This document shows positions 1 through 11,945 of a DNA stretch of 64,000 bases, piece after piece. A program made the position numbers and the translations under genes. Below the pieces are notes generated by a model. It had not been told where the DNA came from and did no database searches. It saw only the letters and a program-made list of their open reading frames with translations. This DNA is from Altica lythri (taxonomy: Eukaryota; Arthropoda; Insecta; Coleoptera; Chrysomelidae): assembly GCA_964028335.1 (NCBI GenBank), contig OZ034805.1:18391159-18455158 (forward strand), read 5' to 3'. Position 1 is the first letter of the stretch. The number at the start of each line of letters is the position of its first letter.

Positions 1-402
1 CCCACATATAATAATGAGCAGATACAGTCCGGTATATACTTTTATTGATCCATATTTACATTAAAAGGTACACTCTATGTAAACGAAATTTCTAATTAGT
101 GTTTCATATTATAAACTCTGTCATAAAATAAACATTGATATCGACTTTATAACGGATATTAATCGGTTAATACTGTAAAAATTTATACTTTAACATTAAT
201 TACCTACATTTTTAATAGTTATATATCTATAAACTTTTTTAATAATATTGACTTATAAACGGATCTTATTAATAATATTTTTTTATTATAACTTCCTATT
301 TATTTAATACAACAGTATATTGAATTTGTGCTTTTTATGGGACATTTTGGCGTAAGAGAAAAACGCGCACGCATCCGATAGTTAATCCTATGGTTCATTT
401 AT
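1..402. other. AT-rich DNA, no gene seen
   Basis: No open frame of meaningful length and no recognisable repeat end. The sequence is strongly AT-rich with short poly-T runs, like decayed intergenic or intronic insect DNA. Confidence 0.5.
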
Positions 403-1115
403 TATACCTGGCTTTGCAGTTCGTTGGCAGTGTGTAAGCCATGGAGACTAGACAAGGAGTACGCACTCGATCGGGGGAATTGCCAAAATCTGTCTACGGT
501 ATCGTACATATTAGGTTTACTTTTTTCACCACTAGCGTCGCTAGTTTTCCTTTTGTACCGGTATGAATATAGACAATTAAATAATCGTGAATTATTAAAT
601 TAGTTTTTATTATTTATATCTGAAAGATCGAACTATTTTTTTATTGTGTAAATAAATTAATAATGAAATTATTAAAAAATATTTATTTTATTTCAAGCTA
701 CGTCCTCATTGGTCGCCATTTTGGTACAAATGGAACACCAGCGCCCTCTTATTTTCGTAGCCCTATTTGCATACATGGAGTTCGTACTCCTTGTCTAGTC
801 TCCATGGTGTAAGCGGTGGGAATGAAACGTTGTTGCCAGGTTTAACTTAGAAAGACTTACTATCTTTGTCTTATTAACGCGCAATAGAAAGAGATATTTT
901 TAAGTTAAATGGCAACCGGTGCCAGCGTAGTTCGTTCTGTCATTCAGTGATCGTTCAGTGGCGTGTTTTTGGGTTAGTTGCCATTTAACTTAAAAATATC
1001 TCTTTCTATTGCGCGTTAATAAGACAAAGATAGTAAGTCTTTCTTAGTTAAACCTGGCAACAACGTTTCATTCCCACCGCTTACAGACTGCCAACGAACT
1101 GCAAAACCAGGTATA
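403..1115. mobile_element. Inverted-repeat DNA element, interrupted
   Basis: The left arm starts TATACCTGGCTTTGCAGTTC and the right arm ends with its complement, GAACTGCAAAACCAGGTATA (one mismatch). The arms continue inward: 815-922 is mirrored by 974-1080 through the segment GCGCAATAGAAAGAG. Only about 50 bp separate the arms, so this is a long hairpin-type (foldback or MITE) element with no coding capacity. TA at both ends would fit a Tc1/mariner-type target duplication. The left arm is split by a younger element at 440-806. Confidence 0.7.
440..806. mobile_element. MITE with 8-bp target duplication (P- or hAT-like)
   Basis: The 367-bp insertion is bounded by the inverted repeats CATGGAGACTAGACAAGGAG and CTCCTTGTCTAGTCTCCATG. 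GTGTAAGC is directly duplicated at 432-439 and 807-814. Eight-bp duplications are typical of the hAT and P superfamilies; the CA start does not decide between them. No transposase frame is present, so it is non-autonomous. It interrupts the left arm of the surrounding inverted-repeat element and is therefore younger. Confidence 0.75.
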
Positions 1116-1199
1116 GTAGTTAGTTTTGTTTGCAGAACCAATTTTCGGCAAGTCATTACAAACTGATCAAGGATTAAAAAATCTTTACAAACGACTTTT

Positions 1200-1325
1200 A
1201 GACTACCTTTAATCACTTGTAATCACTTGCAATTACTTTTGATTACATATTTGTAAACAGTTGTGATCAATTATGATCACTTGTAATCATTTAAAATCAC
1301 TTGTGATGACTTGTAATAACGTCTG
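1200..1325. repeat. Short tandem AATCACTTG-type repeat
   Basis: Degenerate copies of a 10-12 bp unit (AATCACTTGT, GATCACTTGTAATCA, AATCACTTGTGATGA) follow one another for about 120 bp. No coding signal. Confidence 0.6.
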
Positions 1326-1968
1326 AACTTGACATATCGTGACGTTTGTGATGTCACGTTTCGAAGTTCCTACATCTTAGTGATCCTGTTGTTTACAACA
1401 TACTGTTTTCGTTGTAGTAAGACAATTCTTGCCAATTTTAAAAGTGATGGTTTAAATTTTTTTTTTAAATTGTTAAAATTGCAATTAGAAAAGTTACATC
1501 AAAGTTGTGAAACATAAAAATGTCAGCTGCCAAGATACCTTTCATAAGTGTTTTTTTTTTGTAAATATAAATGATTTTAATTATTTATTGATATCGAACT
1601 ACCCATTTTTGGAACGATTGAGATGTATTATTCGTTCCAAGTTCATGCGGGCTGACCTTTCTTATCTTAATTAGGGTTTAAAGACATCTGTTTATCTCTT
1701 TCATTGTATTATATTACCTGATTTTGATCTTTACAGGTTTTGAGTTTCATATTATCATGAATTAACAGATTCTAATATTCTCAGAGTATTGTTTTCGACT
1801 GGAGATTTCGAAAAATTTATGTTATTTACTTCTTCATATGTTATTGTTATTTTATTTATTAGTGTTATGTTGTTCATGCCCCGGTTCACTAAAATAATTG
1901 AAAAGAACAATCGATACCTGCTGGTATAATGTAGATTCTATTACGGCCATGAGCTTTAAAGTGTTGGC
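1326..1968. other. No gene recognised
   Basis: AT-rich sequence with scattered T-runs. The short open frame here has no recognisable motif and biased low-complexity composition. I see nothing functional. Confidence 0.4.
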
Positions 1969-2273
1969 TTAGGCTACGGCCACATTAGCGGGATTTCAAT
2001 CTGCGTTTCGTTCACGCAGCGTGAATTCCCATCATTATAAAAATAATAGGCCACACTAGCAGTTTTTTCACGCGCGTAAAAAACGGCTTATCCCTTGTCA
2101 CACACGTCGGTTTTCAGTCTTCGCGTGTCGGGAAGCTGAGCGATTACAAAAATGAACAAAAGTACTCTTAACGAAAATCACGCCACATGAAATTCAACCC
2201 GTGTGTCAACCCAAGACAGCGTGAAAAGACCCTCGAAAATGAAACCAGTCCTATTCATGAGCGGGAGACCTTA

Positions 2274-3663
2274 GATAGATAGATAGATATTTTTTGGGTT
2301 GGCTGTTAGCCTATATCACTGCGACCTTTGCAGATCTATTGTGAACACCCATTATCTGTTGAATAGGATTAGAGCACCTTGTCCAGCTCTGCCCTCTTAA
2401 TGAGACTTAATAGCCTTGACAGTGGCCACTCCGCATAACTTGGAGCAGCCGGTTTCTGCTCTCCCAGTAATAGATACTGCGTCCTTGCAAGGCCTTCACA
2501 TTGGCATAGGACATGAAATGCAGTTTCCTCTTCCTCTTGGCAGTATCGACAAATGTCTTCATCTGCTAAGTTTAGCTGACTCATGTGTTTTCTGAGCCTA
2601 CAATGTCCTGTCAAGAGACTGACAATCATTCTGACATCATTTCGCCTTTGTGATAGCAGCTCTGCAGTAAACTTCGCTGAGTATCCCTTTATGAAGAGTT
2701 TGGCTTGTCGCTTGCCCGGTGATTTTTTCCACCACTCCTGGTCCTTTTCTAGCCTCCATTTCTCAATGGCTGCCTTTCTGAATGTATTAGCAACTCCGCC
2801 GAATGGTTCCGGGCCAATCATTGGAGTTTTAGCTCCCGCACGGGCCTATTCATCAGCCTTCTCATTGCCCCGAAACCCTGAGTGTCCTGGTATCCATTTC
2901 CAGTGTCAGAGAATTTTGACTAGCATCATGTGTCAGGGCCCTAACGCAGTCCCACACCAGCTGTGAGCTTATTTGTGCTGAGACTATCGCCTTTAGAACT
3001 GCTTGGCTATCCGAGTATATGACTACGGTTTTACCCGTTATACCCTGACTTACGATCTCCGTTGCACAGTGTTGTATGGCCGTTACTTCAGCCTGAAACA
3101 CTGTGGCATCGCACCTGGACTTAGTTGGATTTTTATCCTGTGTCCTCTACTGTATATACCTGACCCTGTGCCTTTCTCAGTCTTTGAGTCATCGGTATAC
3201 CAAATTGACTCCGCTTGGATTGGGGGGGCCATTGTTCCATAAGTCCCTTTCCAGTATTTCTACTCGAAAGTTTCTCACAAAGTTATACCTGGGGACTATC
3301 CTGTCCTGAGGCATACTTATTATTTGATCTGCCTTAACCCTATTGTATAACTCTGCTTGCTTTTTGCCTTTTAATAAGGTAATGGGGACCTGGCGTGGTA
3401 GCAATCTGTGAGCAGTTGCCATAGCCTCGCCCTGAATGTAAATGTGCAATGGTGGTGGGTTGAGTAAAACCTGTAGTGCGTCCGTTGGGGCGGTTCCCAT
3501 GGCACCTGTAACATTCAGTCATGCCTGCCTTTGAATGCTTTCCAGCTGCCTGATCACCCCGGACTGCTGCGTTCTACTCCACCACACCACCGAACCATAG
3601 GTTAACATTGGTCTAATGACTTGTGTATACAACCATAGGTTCATTTTGGGGTTCAATCCCAAC
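2274..3663 (-). mobile_element. 5'-truncated RNase H-type LINE with (TAGA)n tail
   Basis: The 1390-bp insertion on the minus strand is flanked by a 10-bp duplication, GGAGACCTTA, at 2264-2273 and 3664-3673. Its 3' end is a short (TAGA)n run beside the left duplication, and its 5' end stops abruptly inside coding sequence. These are the marks of target-primed reverse transcription with 5' truncation. It inserted into the Harbinger-like element at 1972-3801. A 193-bp relative lies at 24074-24266. Confidence 0.85.
2369..3662 (-). pseudogene. LINE ORF2 C-terminal part: RT tail, RNase H, zinc knuckle
   Basis: Read from 3662 downward in shifting frames, the sequence gives a conserved post-RT block (LNPKMNLWLYTQVIRPMLTY), a TDALQVLLNPPPLHIYIQ segment, then RNase H pieces: TDDSKT, AEVTAIQHC and YSDSQAVLKA, which hold the D, E and D positions. 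A C-terminal CRYCQEEEETAFHVLCQC zinc-finger-like motif follows. This order is that of R1/LOA/I-type LINEs with an RNase H domain. Several frameshifts and stops break it and the fingers-palm RT is absent, so it cannot be active. The final segment (2369-2821) is still open for 150 codons. Confidence 0.85.
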
Positions 3664-3930
3664 GGAGACCTTAAAGACGTGTCTTTCTGGCGGGAATTCA
3701 CGCCGTGTTTGGCCGGCCCAACTGAGAACACTATAACCAATTTGTTTGGCGTGTTTTCACGTAAAAACGCAACGTGAAATCCCGCTAATGTGGACGTAGC
3801 CTTAGGTTGCTGTTAAGATTAGTCAGTAAGAACGAACTTGGAACGAATAATAATTTAACAGACAATTATTAATAGCTTCTCATATTTATAACTGTCAACG
3901 GTGAAAATATTTTGAAAGATAGAAATAATT

Positions 3931-4503
3931 AGTCCGGGTTCCCACGTGGTAAAAAAGGCATAAAGAATAACCGGCTGAAACTTTCAGAATCGCTTAATTG
4001 CACTTAGACCTACAAACTTCCATAGCAACAATATCGATGGATGGGGCGTTTTTTCTTCAGCAGCGGTCAAACATGTCGAAAGATATAACCCTCCCCGGAG
4101 TGATGGATAACCGATTTATTTTTTGTGAATCAACAGTTTTTTATTATTACTACATAATAAAACACGTGACCTACAAAAAGAGGAGGGCGTTTGGCGGGGC
4201 CTACGCGCTTAACATGTAATAGTTACGACTGCCAACGACTTAACCAATAACCAGTTAACGCCCTCTTCTTTTGTAGGTCACATAAAATAATAAAAAACTG
4301 TTGATTCATAAAAAATAACTCGGTAATCCATCACTCTGGGGAGAGTTATAACTTTCGACATGTTTGACCACTGCTGAAGAAAAAACGCCCCATCCATCGA
4401 TATTGTTGCTATGGAAGTTTGTAGGTCTAAGTGCAATTAAGCGATTCTGAAAGATTCAGCCGGTTATTCTTTATGCCTTTTTTACCACGTGGGAACCCGG
4501 ACT
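3931..4503. mobile_element. Near-perfect foldback (long hairpin) element
   Basis: The ends AGTCCGGGTTCCCACGTGG and CCACGTGGGAACCCGGACT are exact complements. The arms stay almost identical for about 250 bp on each side (3931-4195 against 4258-4503), leaving a loop of roughly 60 bp. No coding capacity. High arm identity suggests recent insertion or gene conversion between arms. A target duplication is not clear: TTA lies left and TAA right. Confidence 0.8.
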
Positions 4504-5975
4504 AAATAGAAAATGTAACAATACAATATTTGAATCTAGGTTGTTGAAAAATTTACACAAGTTGTTCTAATACAATAGAATAGACAGTCCTATTTATAAC
4601 AGTCAAAATCGTTTTGAGATGAAATTTTACTACATTTTTTTAGGATTTAATGATAGAAAGAGTTTTTACAACACTTGTTAGCTGTCAAATATGTTTCACA
4701 ATTGTCCCAACTTGTTTTTTACTATATATGCATAGTTTTAATGAACAACTGTCTTATAAAAACTAAATAGTATTAACAGTTTGACATAACGATAACTGTT
4801 AACTTTAAAAAAATCACTTTAATATTATAACCAAACACAAAAACTAGGGATTGATTTATTTGCAATTTATTCAACACTAAAACAAATAACGAACTCTAGA
4901 TTACTTATAGTTATTTATACTCAATTTAATTTGTACAAAAGATTGGAGATTGTAACGCAACTTGGAAAAGACTATATTGTTCTGAGCACGCCGATTGTTC
5001 GGGCTTTAGACTTCTCGAAACATCGAACATTCTCTCCCAAATTCTAGGCAGTGGCGTACACGTGTATACATATTTAACTCGTTACTATATACATTGATAT
5101 GATATTTATCGTTAAAAAAAGCAATAAAGACTTACTATATTACGAATTTCTATCATTGATTGATACCTTGGTTGCGGAGACACCCGGTAGATGACGTTGT
5201 TTCAATTTATAGATTATACAGTTAGAAATGAAAATGAGAGACAAAATCTTAGAAATAAATAGGATAAAAACAAGGAAAATTCGAAAAACAATTGAAAAAA
5301 AAACAAAAACGTTAAAAACATAAATCGAGACGGTAAGAAAAGAAAAACTAAAAGTACACAAAAAAACGCGAAAATTGAAAAAAATGTGAAAAGTGTAAAA
5401 TATAAAAATTAAGAAATACATCGTTACCTTTTTACTTACTACTACGTTGCCTTGCCATTTCTTACCTCATATTTCGTGATTCAAGATCCTTTCCTTTTCC
5501 GTGGACTTATCCTCCTCAATTTTTGCACTTTATCAGCTTCCATATACAGGTCAAAGAACTTCTTGCCTATGGTTATCATACATTAACGGTTTTTTCGTTA
5601 ATCTCTTAGATTTTGCCACCCTTACATACAGAACACCTGTTTTTCTTTAAGCTCTTTTATGGCTTTTATTTTATTTTGACCTTAATTTCACCTAATTTTG
5701 GATCATCCATCACCAAAGTTTTGCTGACGCCGTAGCTGACAACTACAAGTTTTCAGTTCCAGTTTTCCATTATTTAATGTGTTTAAGTTTTAATTTTATA
5801 TTACTAACTATTGTAATGTTCCATAGTTTTTTCGTACCACTTAATTCTTGACCATTTATTAGTCTATCTCTACCTCTTTATTTTCTTACTACACACTTGT
5901 TTTATCACCGATGGACATTTAGTTTTGAAGATATAGAAACCAGTTCTACCACTTAGTTGCTTTCCATTGAAATAA
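4504..5975. other. AT-rich DNA, no gene seen
   Basis: A long stretch without any recognisable frame. The 93-codon minus frame at 5140-5421 is Phe/Ile/Val-rich translation of an A-rich tract and has no motif. Part of 5210-5420 is a degenerate A-rich simple repeat of a kind that recurs at 29.8, 32.3 and 45.5 kb. Confidence 0.5.
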
Positions 5976-6460
5976 TCCTACTAATATTATATAGGCGAAA
6001 GTTTGTTTGGATGGATGTATGGATGTATGGATGTTTGTTCCTCTTTCACGCAAAAACTACTAAACGGATTTTAATGAAACTTTACAGTAATGTAGCTTAT
6101 AGATCAGAATAACATATAGGCTATAATTTATAAAGATATTGTGTGAATTGTCCAAAATATAACGATAAATGTCATTTAAGTCTGAAAAAATTACTGTATT
6201 TCTTATGTTGACAATATTGTTACGTTATTACAGTGCGAATGTAACATCTCAATATTGTCAGACTGTTATATTTTTCAAATACGACCCAAAAATTATGTAT
6301 GTTATAATTTTAATGTCATAATGTTAGTTCTTTTCACGCTAATATAAGCTACTCGAAATACTAATACTGCGCACACGAAGTCGCGGGCACCAGTTATTGA
6401 TACATAAAGACCTTGCTTTTATTCGAATTACACGCAGACGAAGTCGCGGGCAAAAGCTAG
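5976..6460 (+). mobile_element. Non-autonomous Helitron
   Basis: It starts TCCTACTAATATTATA directly after an A, and ends with a GC-rich segment (GAAGTCGCGGGCAAAAGCTAG) directly before a T. TC start, CTAG end, insertion between A and T, and no target duplication are the Helitron signature. The body (CACGCAAAAACTACTAAACG) matches the style of common insect Helitrons. A second GAAGTCGCGGGC at about 6378 suggests two fused 3' ends. No RepHel coding sequence. Confidence 0.75.
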
Positions 6461-7111
6461 TGTTTTTATACAATTGTATTTGATTACGTTTACTTTTTGC
6501 ATTTGACCTGATGATTACCTTGATGGTCGAAACTAGTTGTCAACCTTTTTGATTTGAATACAATAAAATAATTTGTGTGGTACGAGACTTTGTGTTTTCT
6601 TTGGTATTACCATTTGACCACATTTGAGAAATGGATGATATCCTCTCCCACAATATTTTACGGTTAGAGCCAGCTGCAGGGGTACCAAAAGTACGGTCCG
6701 GAGCCAAATGAACGCATGGATCCCTAAACAATAGAACCAGCACTAAGAACACAAACATATAGCACCCATTCTTTAGAGTTGCACAAATGAGTACAAGGTA
6801 CCAAGATCCTAGAATGGGTGACCTGAACCATTTGAAGAAGTGCATTGCATTGATTCTTAGACGGTAAAAAATACAATGGATCAAACAAATATATAGATGT
6901 AATTAAAGATAAAAATGGATATAATATTTGAATACAATAGTTAAATTAATGGTAAAGGTAAAAAAAATTGGAAAAATCTTGAAAAAAATTAATCATAACA
7001 TGATGAAAACCGAAAAATGGAAATAACAAAAGAGAGCTCTTATAACTCATTTTTACATACAGAATATAAGCATAGCTTCTGTCGGTCAGTTCTTCGACCG
7101 CCTATTTTTTT
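6461..7111. other. No gene recognised
   Basis: AT-rich. The 114-codon minus frame at 6540-6884 has a hydrophobic stretch but no motif I know. I would not call it a gene. Confidence 0.4.
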
Positions 7112-7825
7112 AACTTCCCGCCAAAAAAATTTTTTTTTTTAAATCGGGAAGTTATTGGTTTTACCCAGTTTTTCGAAAATCGAGTTTTCATCGGATATCA
7201 ACGTTTTGAGGTATTTGGAACCTCCCCTGACAATTTTTACGAGGGTGTCTGTATGTCTGTATGTACGTGTGGATGTGTGTGTGTGGATGTATGTAAACCT
7301 CTTATAACTTTTGAACGGCTTGACCGATCGAAATGAAATAAAACGCGTTCCAAAGAGTTCCATCTAACTTAGACTCCCTGTAAGTTTGAGCCGATTCGAA
7401 CCGGTAGATTTTCAGAAATTTCAAAATAACCGAAAAAAACAATTGGTAAAAATGATGTTTTTTGGGCATATCTTTTTGGCTATTACATCGATCAATTCCA
7501 TAGCCTAATCAGCTCTCAAGCTTAAAAAAACACGTCGAATGCCGTTTTGAAAATTAAAATCGGTTAATTCGTTCGTGAGATATCGTTGTCGAAAAATTTC
7601 AAAAAAAGTGTTTTTTTTTTAATAATTTACAGGTTTTTCTACTAATCGATTTTGCACTCCCAGTAACATTTTTAGGTCTGAAAAAACTGCGTCGAATGCC
7701 ATCTTGAACATCAAAATCGAATAACGCGTTAAAAAGTTATGGCTTTTTAAACATTTCAAAAAAAGTTAAAAACGTCAAAATACGTCACGTTACTATAGCT
7801 TTGCGGTTAAAACTAGCGGGAAGTT
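7112..7825. repeat. Unclassified repeat with AACTTCCCGC ends
   Basis: AACTTCCCGC at 7112-7121 is mirrored by GCGGGAAGTT at 7816-7825. The body contains a GT-rich microsatellite (about 7250-7300) and repeated phrases such as AAAATCGGTTAATTCG and AAAATCGAATAACGCG, as in internally duplicated non-coding repeats. No target duplication found, no coding content. Confidence 0.45.
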
Positions 7826-7864
7826 GCAAGGATGGCCTTTAAGGTCAACCTCTTTTCGAATTTT

Positions 7865-8040
7865 TTTTAAACGAAGCTTTTACGAGGTGTTGCGACAAAA
7901 ATATCGTAACAAAAATAACTAACGAACTTCTATCTCTCGTTACTCTTACTTTTTAGTAAACGCCTCCTATCTCTATCATTAACTGCTTTCACTTTCGAGT
8001 AGGTACACCTTTAGAATTCACCGAGCTCTACACATTGTTT
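7865..8040 (+). repeat. Isolated unit of the 16-17.6 kb satellite
   Basis: It shares the ordered phrases GAAGCTTTTACGAGGTGTTGCGACA, TTACTTTTTAGTAA and ATTCACCGAG with the tandem units at 16.1-17.6 kb, in the same orientation. Confidence 0.6.
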
Positions 8041-8526
8041 TTGTTTCTCTTAATAGAATTTAACATTCGATTGAAACTTTGTCGGTCTAATTTAAACGCA
8101 CTTTAAACAGTTTTCGCAAAAACTTCCTGTTTTCCGAAGTTTATTCATAAACGATCGATGTTTATTTTTAAAGTACACTTGTACGAAATTCGATTGATTA
8201 AATTCATACAAACTAAATTATTTCTTGTAGCTACCTTGTGTATTTGGATAACCGCCAAATAATATACAACTTTTAAAATAGCAACCGTAAACCATAAGCC
8301 CTCCAATGATTACTTGAATCTGGTTTTCGAGTGCTAAGATGTGTTTTTCTTGTATAGGTTATCAGAAAATTTATTCAGTTTCATTTAAGTAGTGCAACTG
8401 GTGAGTTAAGATTTTGTATTTGTTTAAAGAAAAAATTGTTTATATGAACTAGTAAGTTTTGATTATCTACAAGTTAATGGTATCTAAACGATATTCTCAG
8501 TTATCAATGTAGATTAATGTATTAGT

Positions 8527-9420
8527 TGGGCTGAAAAGTTCGTAGTCTAACATAATTTTTTTGAAAATAAAATTTGATTTTATTATCCCTTTGGGATTGA
8601 TACAATTATACAATTTTTCGATATTTTTATAGCACGATTTGTCTTTAGCTACAAACTAAGTCTGAGTTTCAAAGATTTTGTCTTCATCGGCGCTAATTTT
8701 TTTCCAGCTAACACTCTCTTAAGGTCTGAGAACAGGAAAAAGTCACTGGGTGTCAGATCTGGAATATACGGTGGATGCGAAAGCAATTTGAAGCCTGATT
8801 CATACAATTTTGCTATCTTTGTCATTGATGAACTAGCACTTCTTTTTCTGCGTACGAAGCCGTTTTCCACAATTTTGTCCTTCAAACGCTTCAATAACGA
8901 TATGTAATACTAGCTCTTGATGGTTTTTTGCATTTCAAGAGAGTCGATAAATATTTTACCGTACGCATCCTAAAATGATCATGATAAACCTTGGCAGCCG
9001 ACTCTTGGATCTTTGAATGCCTTGGTGTCGGTTAAGCACGTGTAGTCCATTGAGTGACGATCATTTTGATTTTGGTTTAAAATGATGTAGCTATGTTTCA
9101 TACATTGTGAAATATTTACCCGTAAATTCAAGTTTATTATAGTTAATCAGCTTAAAATCATTAATTCGTTGTTTTTAATCGATTGTGCTATCGCGGTACT
9201 CGACTTTGCACAGAGCTTTTGCATATCTAAATACTTATGCACAATATGATATCCAACACATTCCGTTAATATCTTTTGAACCTTGACTATCTCGATCAAC
9301 TTTGTAGCCTTTTTTTTTCTTCTCGTCGTTAACAGCCTCTTTGGGGCGTCCACTGCCTGCAGCGGTGCTAATTTCAAAATATCTAAACTTCCCAAACCAC
9401 TTCTCAACAGGTGACCTTTA
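8527..9420 (-). pseudogene. Decayed mariner transposase
   Basis: Reading down from 9407, the frame gives a mariner N-terminal helix-turn-helix region (VHKYLDMQKLCAK). After several stops the C-terminal block LLSHPPYIPDLTPSDFFLF follows near 8800, the conserved region around the third catalytic acidic residue (PDLTPSDFFLF). The left edge GGGCTGAAAAGTTCGTAGTC looks like a mariner inverted repeat. Frames are broken throughout and the start is missing, so it is a dead copy. Confidence 0.8.
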
Positions 9421-9683
9421 TGATTCTTATGTGCGTGTATATGTCACTGTACTTCTCATTAAATTTACTATTTGGTCCACTATAAAATGTTTTTGAATTA
9501 TTTTTTCACTTAGAACAGTGTTCTAATTTTGATCTTGAGGTATTTGTGAAAGGTCAAGAAACGACAATTAAATATTCCAATACAAAGTCTGTATCTCTGT
9601 ATATATAAAACTCAAAGGTGACTGACTGACTAACTGACATAGTGATCTATCAACGCACAGCCCAAACCGCTGGACGGATGGGG

Positions 9684-10560
9684 CTGAAATTTGGCATGCA
9701 GGTAGATGTTATGACGTAGGCATCCGCTAAGGAAAGATTTTGACTAATTCCACCCGCAAGGGGAAGAAAGTTTGTATGAAACTTTGTCAATTTTAAACCG
9801 ATCGGGCTGAAACTTTGCATGCATATACCTACTATGACGTAAACATCCCCTAAGAAAGGATTTTAATTAATTCCACCCCTAAGGAGAATAAAGTTTGTAT
9901 GAAACTTTGTCAATTTTAAACCGATCGGGCTGAGATTTTGCATGCATATAGCTACTATGACGTAGGCATCCCCTAGGAAAGGATTTTGATTAATTCCACC
10001 CCTAAGGAGATAAAATAGGGGATGAAAGTTTGTATGAAACTTTGTCAATTTTAAACCGATCAGGCCGAGATTTTACGTGCATATAGCTACTATAACGTAG
10101 GCATCCCCTAAGAAAGGATTTTGATAAATTCCACCCCCAAGGGGATAAAATAGGGGATGAAAGTTGGTATGAAACTTAGTCAATTTCAAACCGATCGGGC
10201 TGAGATTTTGCATGCATATAGCTACTATGACGTAGACATCCCCTAAGAAAGGATTTTGATAAATTCCATCCCTGAGGGGATAAAATAGGGGATGAAAGTT
10301 TGTATGAAACTTTTTCAATTTTAAACCGATCGGGCTGAGATTTTGCATGCATATAGATACTATGACGTAGGTATCCCTAAGAAAAGATTTTGATAAATTT
10401 CACCCTTAAGGGGATAAAATAGGGGGTAAAAGTTTGTATAAAACTTTTTAGATTTCAACTGAAATTAAAGATTGTAGCTACTTTGATGAAGACGTCCGCT
10501 TAAATAGGATTTTGATAAATTGAACCCGACGGGGATAAAATAAGGGTTGATGGAGGATGT
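9684..10560 (+). repeat. Tandem array of about 134-bp units
   Basis: The phrase CTGAGATTTTGCATGCATAT recurs at about 9684, 9809, 9930, 10066, 10200 and 10334, at spacings of 121-136 bp, with a last decayed unit to about 10560. Each unit also carries a CATCCCCTAAGAAAGGATTTT phrase. The minus-strand open frames at 9863-10348 are readings of this array, not genes. Confidence 0.9.
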
Positions 10561-10904
10561 AAATGTATTAGTTTCAACTTATTAGTACCTAATGGAACAA
10601 ATAAATAAAGAGGAACAAAATAATTTTTTGTTCTTAATGTTGACAGCAGATGGCGTTAGTAGTATTTTAAAACGCGCTATCGTTGTTTTCACTAAGATAC
10701 ATATACCCGATGATGAGTGGCCGCCTTATCTTATAGTACATACTATACCTAAATATTTTTAGTGGATTATATTTGACGTATTTGGCTGTTCTTTTCTTGG
10801 CATATTTTGGATTGCATCTGCTTTGTTTCGGTTTAGTGGTTTTGGTTACAGACTCTGCTTTGTATTTGGCATTTGTTTTGTTTTCGTTTGGTTTAAGTAT
10901 AGGT

Positions 10905-11132
10905 AAGATACCGAATGATATCCCGTTCAAATTTAAACGATTACAATTTTCCCTAAAAGTCTGCTTTGCCATGACAATAAACAAGTCTCAGGACCAAACT
11001 CTCAAATTTGTGGGTATTGACTTGAGAGAACATTGCTGCTCTCATGGGCAGTTTTATATTGCTTGCTCACGAATAAATTCACATAGTAGCTTGATAGTTT
11101 TAGCGCCTAATGACAGATTAGTTAAACGCTAA
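10905..11132 (+). pseudogene. Helitron RepHel helicase, C-terminal fragment
   Basis: The frame reads IPNDIPFKFKRLQFSLKVCF, AMTINKSQDQTL, VGIDLREHCCSHGQFYIACS and LIVLAP before the stop at 11132. This is the end of the PIF1-type superfamily 1 helicase found in Helitrons; FAMTINKSQ and HGQFYIACSR are the conserved motif V and VI regions. Known families have Gly where Asp follows KSQ here. The Rep domain and helicase motifs I-IV are absent. Confidence 0.85.
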
Positions 11133-11839
11133 ACAAAAGTAAAGCCGCAAAAACTATACCTAATTAATAATAATATATCTTAAGTTCCTTCTTAATCCTT
11201 ATCCAAATAAATAAGTTATTTAACACAAACACATATTTCTGAACAAAATTACCCTTTACAGTATTTTGTTCAAGTAAAATGTAAGAAGTTTTTATAGTTT
11301 TAAAATAATAATAGTCTAATACTACTCGCGCAATAATGTGCGGGGTGTGTGGAGCGGTGAGGCGGTAGCACACTGCTGCTAGCCGACACGACACTGTCAA
11401 TAGACGCGTAGAGTCTTGAAAATTGCAGAATAAATTTGTTTTATTACGTAGTGGTGTACTAAGAAATGATTTTTTTAAATTCCACCCCTAAGGATTTAAA
11501 ATAGGGGTTGCAAATTTGTATGAAACTCGGTGGCAAAAAACTAAAGTCCACGCGGATGAAGTCGCGGGCGGCCGCTAGTTAATTATATAATTCTACGAAT
11601 TCCTAATAGATAGCGGTATAAGTTAATTTGTTTAATAGCTAATCTTTTGAAGATTAGGTTTAACTAAAAAATCCTTTCAATTTAATACTAGTAACGCCAT
11701 CTATATGTTTGCCTATGCACTTTTCAGTCCACTTGGTTTAGTAAAGAGTTAGTTGTGAAGTATCTTTGATATCTATGTTGACAAAAATCTAATTATTTTT
11801 GTTTAAACTGAACATTTATGCTTCATTTTGGAGATTAGA

Positions 11840-11945
11840 CAAACAATAATTAACATTAAGGAATCGAACCTGCGATGGCTGTCTTAACGCGACAGCGCCG
11901 TAACCGTTTTTTTTTATTTTTTCCTTAATGTAAATTCTACCAAAT
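11840..11945 (-). repeat. tRNA-derived SINE-like fragment
   Basis: On the minus strand GGTTACGGCGCTGTCGCG and GCAGGTTCGATTCC resemble a degraded tRNA D-arm region and T-arm (GGTTCGATTCC). A pyrimidine-rich run adjoins. This looks like a tRNA-derived SINE head rather than a tRNA gene. Confidence 0.45.

Larger units (their letters stand above)
1972..3801. mobile_element. Harbinger-like TIR element with TTA duplication, hosting a LINE
   Basis: The terminal inverted repeats begin GGCTACGGCCACATTAGCGG (left) and, read inward from the right, GGCTACGTCCACATTAGCGG. They match over 26 of 27 positions. TTA flanks both ends (1969-1971 and 3802-3804), the 3-bp target duplication typical of PIF/Harbinger elements. 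Without the nested LINE the element is about 430 bp and lacks a transposase, so it is a MITE. Superfamily placement rests only on TSD and TIR style. Confidence 0.75.
9594..11578 (+). mobile_element. Helitron with minisatellite and helicase remnant
   Basis: It begins TCTCTGTATATATAAAACTC after an A and ends GTCGCGGGCGGCCGCTAG before a T, with a GC-rich palindrome (GCGGCCGC) just inside the end: the Helitron TC...CTAG structure. The 5' half is a tandem repeat array (9684-10560); the 3' half holds the last part of a RepHel helicase frame. One more partial tandem unit sits at about 11450-11540. It is an internally deleted copy that kept only the helicase tail. Confidence 0.85.

Noticed and set aside
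2583..3309. Several plus-strand frames of 68-127 codons
   Set aside because: Shadows of the minus-strand LINE coding sequence.
5140..5421. 93-codon Phe/Ile-rich minus frame as a membrane protein
   Set aside because: Low-complexity A-rich tract; no start context, no domain, same composition as other simple-repeat tracts.
6540..6884. 114-codon minus frame as a host gene
   Set aside because: No recognisable motif, no splice context, lies between repeats.
9863..10348. Minus-strand frames with repeated protein phrases (MQNLSPIGLKLTKFHTNFHP)
   Set aside because: They are translations of the 134-bp minisatellite inside the Helitron.
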